A stretch of 64,000 nt of DNA from SZUA-35 sp037969565. Its GTDB lineage: Bacteria; Actinomycetota; Acidimicrobiia; Acidimicrobiales; SZUA-35. The position numbers were made by a program, and so were the translations under genes. Where the stretch lies: positions 14,868-78,867 of the forward strand of contig JBBKXQ010000008.1 of the NCBI GenBank assembly GCA_037969565.1. The letters run 5' to 3'. Below, in pieces: positions 58,293-64,000 of the stretch (position 1 is the stretch's first letter; the number at the start of each line of letters is the position of its first letter). A model generated the notes under the pieces. It did not search any database. It was not told the origin of the DNA and worked only from the letters and a program-made list of their open reading frames with translations.

Positions 58293-59651
58293 TCACATCG
58301 CCATGTGGCCGTCCGGGTCGGTGTGTGAGCGCATGAAGAGCCGTTCGGCGATGACGATGATGGCGATGGCGGCGGCGGAGACGTAGAGGATGAGTGCGTC
58401 GGCGGAGGCTTTGACCCACAGGAACGCGATCAGGACGGTGACGTCGAGGACGATCGCCGTGATGACGATGGCAGGTTTGACGTCGATGCGGGATCGGAGG
58501 TGGCGCAGGAGTCCCCAGTGGATTGCGATGTCCATGATCAGGTAGAAAATGGCGCCGAGGGCGGCGATGCGACGTAGGTCGAAGAGCACCGTGAGGGTCA
58601 TGGCGAAAGCGACGGTGTAGACCATGGTGTGGACCCGGATCGGGCCGGGCAGGCCGAGGTGGCGGTGGGGGACTTCTTTCATGGTGGACAGCATCGCCAG
58701 CATCCGTGACGCGGCGAACACGCTGGCGATGACACCCGACGCAGTGGCGATGACAGCGATTGCGACCGTGAACCACAGTCCGGTTTGGCCGAAGGCGGGT
58801 TCGGCGGCGCGAGCGATGGCGAAGTTCTCGGCGTCGATGATCTCGGTGAGGGTGAGGTTGCCGGCGACAGCGACGGCGAGGACGAGGTAGATGGCAGAGC
58901 AGATGGCGATCGAGATCACGATGGCTCGGCCGGTGTTGCGGTGGGGATCGACGATCTCGCCGCCGCTGTTGGTGATCGTGGTGAAGCCCTTGTAGGCGAG
59001 GATCGACAGTGCGACTGCGGCCAGGAACCCCTCGAGCGAAGGGGAGGCGCCGCCAGTGCTGGCGCCATTGGTGAAGTTGGCAGAGCTGGCATAGGCGAGG
59101 CCGATGACCGCGAAGATGGCGAGGCCGCCGACTTTGAGGACCGCCATGATCCCTGCGGTTGCCTGCACGGCCTGATTGCCGGCGAGGTTGATGACGAAGG
59201 CGACGACGAGAAGGGCGACGCCGAGGGTCGGGACCCAGAACGACGCAGACCCGAGGTCGACGATTTGGAGGAGGTACGAGCCGAAGGTGCGGGCGACGAG
59301 GCTCTCGTTGATGACCATCGAGACGTACATGAACAAACCGAACACGCCGGTCGCGGTGCCGAGCCCGTATTCCTCCTTGAGGAACATGGCCACCCCGCCA
59401 GATGATGGAAAGGCATTGGAGAGCTTCACGTAGGAGTAGGAACTGAACGAGGCGACGATGGCGGCGACGAGGAACGCGACTGGAAAGAGGTCTCCGGCCA
59501 GGCCGGCAGCTTGACCCGTGAGCGCGAATATCCCGGCGCCGATCATGACGCCGGTACCGAGCGACACCGCCCCTGCCAGGCTCAGACTTGCGGCGACCTC
59601 GTCGTCGGAGTGTTCAGGATCGGCCGTGGCCTGGGGCGGGTTGTGGTCCAT
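58293..59651 (-). CDS. APC-superfamily amino acid permease
   Basis: The protein has 452 residues from the ATG at 59651. It has 12 hydrophobic segments with the APC signature in helix 1, SLSLAGAVSLGTGVMIGAGIFALTGQAAG (unwound GxxIGAGIF), and helix 6, LAYKGFTTITNSGGEIVDPHRNTGRAI. Such proteins take up amino acids or cationic substrates by proton or sodium symport. The longer open frame upstream is not homologous. The substrate cannot be inferred. It is divergent from the SHOCT protein gene. Confidence 0.88.
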   Translation of the reverse strand: MDHNPPQATADPEHSDDEVAASLSLAGAVSLGTGVMIGAGIFALTGQAAGLAGDLFPVAFLVAAIVASFSSYSYVKLSNAFPSSGGVAMFLKEEYGLGTATGVFGLFMYVSMVINESLVARTFGSYLLQIVDLGSASFWVPTLGVALLVVAFVINLAGNQAVQATAGIMAVLKVGGLAIFAVIGLAYASSANFTNGASTGGASPSLEGFLAAVALSILAYKGFTTITNSGGEIVDPHRNTGRAIVISIAICSAIYLVLAVAVAGNLTLTEIIDAENFAIARAAEPAFGQTGLWFTVAIAVIATASGVIASVFAASRMLAMLSTMKEVPHRHLGLPGPIRVHTMVYTVAFAMTLTVLFDLRRIAALGAIFYLIMDIAIHWGLLRHLRSRIDVKPAIVITAIVLDVTVLIAFLWVKASADALILYVSAAAIAIIVIAERLFMRSHTDPDGHMAM

Positions 59652-59858
59652 GACGATCGGTGTCTCCCGTTCAGGATTGGAGTGTGTTGTGAGTGACGAG
59701 ATAAAGGATGGGACGAGAAAAGGGGAAAGGTGCCAGTTGTCTCGGTGATGGCCACAATCGACCTTTGGCCCTACTCGGGATGTGGGGTCGACGCGACGAT
59801 GTGGGCACGGCGCCGTTGATCGGGCCGTATCGAGCAAGTTCCATCGAAGGAGATCCCC

Positions 59859-60143
59859 ATGAAGTTTGCAGCAGCAACGACAGCGATCCTGGCCGACGCC
59901 GATGGTTTCGGCCACATGGACGGTTGGGGTGGCGGATGGATGTGGCTATGGGGGGTTGCAATGATGGCCCTGTTCGTCGGTCTCATCGTCTGGCTCTTCC
60001 GCAGCACCGACGGGTCGGCCCGACCGACGCAGCCCTCATCGCAGAACCCAAGCGATCGGCCTCGCGAGATCCTCGCGGAACGGTACGCCAATGGCGAGCT
60101 GACAACCGAGGAGTACCGCGAACGCGTCGGCCAACTCCAGTGA
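59859..60143 (+). CDS. Small membrane protein with C-terminal SHOCT domain
   Basis: The protein has 94 residues. A Gly/Trp/Met-rich start (FGHMDGWGGGWMWLWG) leads to one membrane helix (~30-48). The C-terminal 24 residues, EILAERYANGELTTEEYRERV, are the SHOCT motif, a short oligomerisation module. It starts after a clear gaaggagat site. The His/Met-rich head may bind metal. The function is unknown; such proteins often sit near metal-resistance genes, and CopC-CopD is 1.6 kb away. Confidence 0.82.
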   Translation: MKFAAATTAILADADGFGHMDGWGGGWMWLWGVAMMALFVGLIVWLFRSTDGSARPTQPSSQNPSDRPREILAERYANGELTTEEYRERVGQLQ

Positions 60144-60262
60144 CGAAGTCCCCGCGCATTGGCCGTCGCCCAGGGGCCGTTGACGGCTCGCCCCCGTCTG
60201 GGCTCCACGTGCGACTCGACATGACCCTCCCACCACCGGCCGGCGTGGTCGAGCCTCGTTGA

Positions 60263-60889
60263 TCACCCAGGCGCGGCCAGGAAGCTTTGGACGAACTCGC
60301 GAATCCCGTGGTCGTCGAACGCGGCGGTGAGCGAGCCGTCGGCATCGTGACCGATGTCGAGAGACGGACAGAAGAACTCTCGATCCTGCACCCAGAAGTC
60401 GGGTGACCCTCGAACACCGCGGCGCTGGCCCTCGGCGTAATCGGCTTGGACTCCCGCCGTCGGCTCGAGCCCGGGCGGTGCCAGCGCGAACTCCTCGGCT
60501 ACCCCGGCCAGCACTTGGTCGTCGGCGATGTCGCAGCCTTCTTCGAACACCAAGCTACGAAGCCGGAGACTGACTGCGAAACCGGTGGCTGCGTCACGCT
60601 CGTAGGCAGCGTCGGCGAGGTTCAATGCGGGGATCGTCGTGTTTGGCCAACGGTCCGCTCGGAACCCGTCGAAGTCGTGAACGCCGAGTTGCGAGCTGAG
60701 CGCAGCCGCCTTGACGGCCACGCCTTCTGCGTCGAGGGGAGATCCGTTCACCCATTCCAGCGGCCACGCGCGAACTCGTATTTCCACCGCCGCGCCTGAG
60801 GCCTCGATCTCGGTGGCCATCACCTTGAGTCCGACGTGGGTGAATGGGCAGTTGATGTCGGCGAACACCTCGATCGTTTTTGCTGTCAT
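60263..60889 (-). CDS. DsbA-family (FrnE/GST-kappa-like) protein with single active-site Cys
   Basis: The protein has 208 residues. The thioredoxin-like start IEVFADINCPFTHVGLKVMATEI has a CPFT motif (Cys14) rather than the CxxC of disulfide oxidoreductases. The inserted helical domain contains FDGFRADRWPNTTIPALNLADAAYE, and the cis-Pro region reads RGVRGSPDFWVQDREFF. This fits the FrnE/2-hydroxychromene-2-carboxylate isomerase group. With one Cys it is more likely a glutathione/mycothiol-type isomerase or transferase than a disulfide oxidase. No signal peptide. Confidence 0.8.
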   Translation of the reverse strand: MTAKTIEVFADINCPFTHVGLKVMATEIEASGAAVEIRVRAWPLEWVNGSPLDAEGVAVKAAALSSQLGVHDFDGFRADRWPNTTIPALNLADAAYERDAATGFAVSLRLRSLVFEEGCDIADDQVLAGVAEEFALAPPGLEPTAGVQADYAEGQRRGVRGSPDFWVQDREFFCPSLDIGHDADGSLTAAFDDHGIREFVQSFLAAPG

Positions 60890-61003
60890 GGCGCGAGTAT
60901 GCCGTGCATCGGCTTATGGGCGATTTAGGGAAAGCGGGGGGATGGCATAGGGCGTGCTCGCTGACACTCAGGTTTACAACCTTCTACCGAGTTGGAGACC
61001 AAC

Positions 61004-61555
61004 ATGAGCGTGCAACGAGAAATTCGAATGATCCTCGCCGCAGCGACCCTCGCCGCGATCGGCGTGAGCGCGGCGGCCGGCGCCACGGTGTTCGACGGGC
61101 GTGGTTCAACCGACGACACCCCGTCGACGACCCGGGTCGGGTCAACTGTGACGTCGGTCCTGGCCACGACTTCGTCGTCGGCTGGTGGCGACATCTCGGG
61201 GCCGTGTGACGAGGTGGAGCATGCCGACGATCCGCGTTGCGTGGGTGTTGCCTCGCCGTCGGTGACTTCTGTGACGTCGGTGCCCGCAACCACTCCAACG
61301 TCGACCGGTGGCGACATCTCGGGGCCGTGTGACGAGGTGGAGCATGCCAACGATCCGCGTTGCGTTGGTGGCGTGGACAGCAGTAGTTCGGGTCGCCACG
61401 GGTCGGTCGGCGACGACTCGCAGAGCCGTTCCGACGACGATCACTCGGGACGAGGTGGCTCCGATGACGACGAGTCTGACGATCATGGCTCGGATGATCG
61501 TGGCTCGGATGATCGAAGCGGCCACGGTCGGGGTGGAGACTCCGACGACGACTGA
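61004..61555 (+). CDS. Secreted acidic repeat protein with two GPCDEVEHADDPRC modules
   Basis: The protein has 183 residues from the ATG at 61004, after gttggagacc. An N-terminal signal peptide or helix (MILAAATLAAIGVSAAAGATV) is followed by a Ser/Thr-rich region with two near-identical 21-residue modules, GGDISGPCDEVEHADDPRCV plus G and the N-for-D variant, each with two Cys. The C-terminal ~60 residues are an extremely acidic Asp/Ser/His/Gly stretch (SDDRGSDDRSGHGRGGDSDD). It is probably exported and could bind cations. A HAMP kinase operon lies next to it. Confidence 0.72.
   Translation: MSVQREIRMILAAATLAAIGVSAAAGATVFDGRGSTDDTPSTTRVGSTVTSVLATTSSSAGGDISGPCDEVEHADDPRCVGVASPSVTSVTSVPATTPTSTGGDISGPCDEVEHANDPRCVGGVDSSSSGRHGSVGDDSQSRSDDDHSGRGGSDDDESDDHGSDDRGSDDRSGHGRGGDSDDD
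61184..61369 (+). repeat. Direct repeat of ~63 bp (two copies, 123 bp apart)
   Basis: Copies at 61184-61246 and 61307-61369 differ at only two bases, one changing Asp to Asn and one silent. The flanking 60 bp are related (TSVLATT/TSVPATT), so the unit duplicated is about 123 bp (41 codons). It lies within the acidic secreted protein gene. Confidence 0.88.
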
Positions 61556-61609
61556 GTCAGGCCGCAAAGACAGCGATCGGTGAGGATGGGGCAGGCACGG
61601 CCTGCTCCA

Positions 61610-62914
61610 TCAGCGCGTCGAGCCTGTGGCCAGGCTCGGCAACACCACGGCAACCTCGCTTCCACCCAGGACACTCTCGCCGATCTGAAACGAACCGCCG
61701 ACGGCCTCGGCGGTTGAACGGGCGATGTCGAGCCCCAGGCCGGTTGACCCGCTGCCGCTGACCCCACGCCTCATTGCTTCTTCGTCGAATCCCGGACCGG
61801 CATCGCCCACCCAGATCCTCACCTCGCCGTCCCGGTCATCGAAACCGACGATGAAACGCACCGCGTCGTCGGTGTGGGCGAACACGTTGTCGATGAACAC
61901 ATCGAGTACCGCTTCCAGCGACGACGCCGAAAGGGGCACCGGGAGCGGTGCTCTTCCTCGATGGAAGGACCATGGTCGCTCGTTGTCCTCGGCCAGTACC
62001 GACCAGAACTCCACTCGTTCGGTCACCACTGCCGCCGCGTCGCACGACTCCGGCTTGCTCCCCAACGCGCCATTGCTCAACGAGGTGCGGGCCTCGGCGA
62101 TCAGGTCGTTCACCACGCGGGTCAGGTCGGCAACGTCGCTGCGCAGCTCGTTGGCCAATGTCTCGTCGCTTACCTGGTCGACCCGCATCAATAGCTTGGT
62201 GAGCGGTGTCCGTAGCCGGTGAGACAGCTCGGCCACCAGCTCGCGTTCGCGGGCCAGCATCGTGGACACCTGCGAACCCAGACGGTTGAAGGCGCCCGAC
62301 AGCTCCACGAGTTCCGGGGGTCCGTGCGGGTCGACCCGTGTGGACAGATCGCCGTCTCCCAGCCGATGAGCAGCTGCCGCCAGCTGTTGCGCCGGCTGAA
62401 CGATCGAGCGGGCCAAACGATCGGCCACGAGTACCGACAACGCAACGAGCGCGACTGCGACCCCGGCCAGTGCCCCCCAGGCCGTCCACTGGCCCCGGCG
62501 CAGATCCTCGTTTGGCACGAACACACGGATGGCCGAGAGTTCGTCCGGGCCACTTGCCACGGCGATCACCACCTCGACCCCTCCCTCGACGGACCCGATT
62601 GCCGAAGACCCCCGAGTCAACGCGGCAGCGAGACGCTCCGATACCTCCACCTCGGGGCCGATGGTCCAGCCGGCGGATGTCATCACCGTGAGGCGGCCCG
62701 CTCGACCGCTTGGTGTCGCTCCGGCCGCCGACTCGATCTGATCTCGGGTGCTGTCGGACACGAGTGTGGGAACGATGGCTGCTGCGTCGGAACGGGCGGC
62801 ATCCATCGCTCGATCCTCCGCCGTGCTGCGTACGAGAAAGCCGAGGGGCACAACGAAGGCCACAGCCACCATCACCGATATGGCGACGAAAACGGTGATG
62901 AGCTGGCGTCTCAT
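61610..62914 (-). CDS. Two-component sensor histidine kinase (HAMP)
   Basis: The protein has 434 residues. Membrane helices lie at about 6-28 and 150-172, with HAMP after the second (RSIVQPAQQLAAAAHRLGDGDLSTRV). The H box is AELSHRLRTPLTKLLMRV with His232; here HR replaces the usual HE. The ATPase domain contains LDVFIDNVFAHTDDAV (N box), WVGDAGPGFDEE and GSTGLGLDIARSTAE. It probably works with the response regulator encoded immediately upstream (4-bp overlap). The signal is unknown. Confidence 0.92.
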   Translation of the reverse strand: MRRQLITVFVAISVMVAVAFVVPLGFLVRSTAEDRAMDAARSDAAAIVPTLVSDSTRDQIESAAGATPSGRAGRLTVMTSAGWTIGPEVEVSERLAAALTRGSSAIGSVEGGVEVVIAVASGPDELSAIRVFVPNEDLRRGQWTAWGALAGVAVALVALSVLVADRLARSIVQPAQQLAAAAHRLGDGDLSTRVDPHGPPELVELSGAFNRLGSQVSTMLARERELVAELSHRLRTPLTKLLMRVDQVSDETLANELRSDVADLTRVVNDLIAEARTSLSNGALGSKPESCDAAAVVTERVEFWSVLAEDNERPWSFHRGRAPLPVPLSASSLEAVLDVFIDNVFAHTDDAVRFIVGFDDRDGEVRIWVGDAGPGFDEEAMRRGVSGSGSTGLGLDIARSTAEAVGGSFQIGESVLGGSEVAVVLPSLATGSTR

Positions 62915-63591
62915 GTCGGATCGATGAGTTTGATGCCAACCCCGCGGACCGTGTGGAGGTATCGGGGTTCGGCGGCGGTTTCACCCAACTTGCGTCGAAG
63001 CCACGAGACGTGCACGTCGATCGTTTTGTCCGCCCCGCCATAGGGCTGGCGCCAGACTTCCGCGTACAGCTCCTGACGACTCACGACCTCACCAGCTCTC
63101 GTGGCGAGATACGCCAGCAGATCGAACTCCTTGCGGTTCAATGCGATCGTCTCACCGCCGAGGTCGACCGTTCGCGACCGCAAGTTCACCGTCATCGGAC
63201 CGACGGTGAGCTTGTTCGATGGTCCCACCACCGCTGATCGGCGCAACAACGCTCGGACCCGAGCTTCGAGCTCGGCCCCTGAGTACGGCTTCACGACGTA
63301 CTCGTCGGCCCCCGCGTCGAGCAGGCGCACGATCTCGTCATCCTCGTCGCGAGCCGTGGCGATGATCACGGGCACCTGCGACACACCTCGAATCATCAGC
63401 AGTACGTCGCCGCCGTCGACGTCGGGGAGGCCGAGATCGAGCACCACGACGTCGGGACTGTTGTCGATGGCACTCTGCAACCCGGCCATGCCGGTGGCCT
63501 CGGACCACACAACGTGCCCGGCACCGGCCAGCGCTCGAACCGCCAAATCGCGAATCTGGTGATCATCCTCGACGATCAGTACTGATGCCAC
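62911..63591 (-). CDS. OmpR-family response regulator
   Basis: The protein has 226 residues. The receiver has the acidic pocket IVEDD, Asp52 (VVVLDLGLPDVDGGD) and Lys in VVKPYSGAEL. The winged-helix output domain has LTVGPMTVNLRSRTVDLGG, LNRKEFDLLAYLATRAG and DKTIDVHVSWLRRKLG. It pairs with the HAMP kinase and is the first gene of the operon. A Ser/Pro/Thr-rich secreted protein gene is divergent from it, with a 110-bp shared region. Confidence 0.93.
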   Translation of the reverse strand: MASVLIVEDDHQIRDLAVRALAGAGHVVWSEATGMAGLQSAIDNSPDVVVLDLGLPDVDGGDVLLMIRGVSQVPVIIATARDEDDEIVRLLDAGADEYVVKPYSGAELEARVRALLRRSAVVGPSNKLTVGPMTVNLRSRTVDLGGETIALNRKEFDLLAYLATRAGEVVSRQELYAEVWRQPYGGADKTIDVHVSWLRRKLGETAAEPRYLHTVRGVGIKLIDPT

Positions 63592-63701
63592 GAGCTGAAA
63601 CTAAACGACGGCGGTCGTCGCCGTGCGCTCCTCGACCTTCTTAGGGTTCATTTAGGGTGGGCTTGACCCGCCCCTCGACCCAAAGCGGCGACACTGACCC
63701 G

Positions 63702-64000
63702 ATGAAGAAGCTCATGCTGTTCTTGATGTGGGTTGCCGCAAGTGCGGGCGCCGTCGGTGTGGCTTGGTCCGGGGTGTCCATCGTGGACAATCAGATCGTC
63801 GACCCACCTTCCGCAGCCGAGTTCGCCTCACCCACCACGGCAGCTGGCGTCGCCTCCACCGACCCTGCCGGGCTCGACAGCCAGTCGACGCCGACGTCGG
63901 TTGAGATTGCGCCGACGACGCAGGCAACCAGCGAGCCGGCCAACTCATCGCCGTCCAACTCGTCGCCGTCGAACACGTCGCCGTCGAACACGTCGCCGAC
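63702..64000 (+). CDS. Secreted or membrane-anchored Ser/Thr/Pro-rich protein, 3' end outside window
   Basis: The ATG at 63702 opens a frame that runs off the window (99 codons seen). MKKLMLFLMWVAASAGAVGVAW is a signal peptide or membrane anchor. The rest is rich in Ser, Thr, Pro, Ala and Asn and ends in NSSPS/NTSPS repeats encoded by 15-bp units. It is divergent from the response regulator. The gene may continue into a folded domain beyond the edge; no function can be given. Confidence 0.65.
   Translation, partial: MKKLMLFLMWVAASAGAVGVAWSGVSIVDNQIVDPPSAAEFASPTTAAGVASTDPAGLDSQSTPTSVEIAPTTQATSEPANSSPSNSSPSNTSPSNTSP
63942..64000 (+). repeat. 15-bp tandem repeat encoding N-S/T-S-P-S
   Basis: About four copies of aacWcRtcgccgtcS (the last cut by the window end) encode NSSPS, NSSPS, NTSPS and NTSPT. 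This is a low-complexity linker, probably expanded by slippage. Confidence 0.8.

Noticed and set aside
59758..59771. TCGACCTTTGGCCC as a further DosR-like box before the SHOCT gene
   Set aside because: Two of five bases of the first half-site mismatch, and the neighbouring genes are not of dormancy type. In GC-rich DNA such weak matches are expected by chance.
63942..64000. Start of a CRISPR-like or satellite array at the window end
   Set aside because: The 15-bp units are in frame and continuous, with no spacers; they encode a Ser/Pro/Asn linker of the divergent gene.

Overview
The window is a high-GC, gene-dense stretch of a bacterial chromosome, most likely from an actinobacterium (Actinomycetota). 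Acidimicrobiia is my best guess, at moderate confidence. Supporting signs are the frequent GTG starts and ATGA/GTGA overlaps, the DUF2510-like tail, the Ser/Thr-rich membrane-anchored or secreted proteins, and the set of dormancy-type genes. I saw no rRNA, tRNA, insertion sequence, integrase or CRISPR array.

Layout. 0-6.8 kb: the 3' end of a malic enzyme gene, a decayed phytanoyl-CoA dioxygenase relic, a CorA-type transporter, a lipoprotein, a GNAT, a VOC protein and an MFS transporter fused to a cyclic-nucleotide-binding domain. 6.8-9.9 kb: an arsenate detoxification operon made of an ArsR-ArsC fusion, a 16-codon mini-ORF, GAPDH and ArsJ. 9.9-12.6 kb: a split ThDP decarboxylase of the sulfopyruvate/phosphonopyruvate type and a sulfatase. 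12.6-14.2 kb: an ECF sigma factor with a membrane partner. 14.2-15.5 kb: a luciferase-like monooxygenase. 15.7-19.8 kb: a cyclase-domain STAND ATPase followed 13 bp later by an intracellular subtilase with an (A-N-P-V-Y)n repeat, a candidate signalling or conflict system. 20.0-22.8 kb: a KhtTU-like cation/proton antiporter and a membrane-anchored protein.

22.9-52.8 kb is a coherent hypoxia/dormancy island. It holds four universal stress proteins, two CBS proteins, an Rv2629-like protein, three PNPOx-fold proteins (one fused to a USP-like region), flavodoxins, PPDK, pyruvate:ferredoxin oxidoreductase with a DHOD-like partner, a sulfide:quinone-reductase-like/DsrC/DsrE cassette, a complete group 3b-type [NiFe]-hydrogenase operon (hyhBGSL plus protease), an acyl-CoA synthetase and an ArsR regulator. 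Nearly every transcription unit here has a palindrome of the form GGGNC-N4-GNCCC at its promoter, the architecture of the mycobacterial DosR box. No DosR-type regulator is encoded in the window. This shared cis-element is the strongest system-level observation.

52.8-64 kb: two OmpR-type two-component systems, a macro-domain-like protein, a CopC-CopD fusion, an APC permease, a SHOCT protein, a DsbA-fold protein, a secreted acidic repeat protein, and the start of a Ser/Pro/Thr-rich secreted protein that runs off the end.
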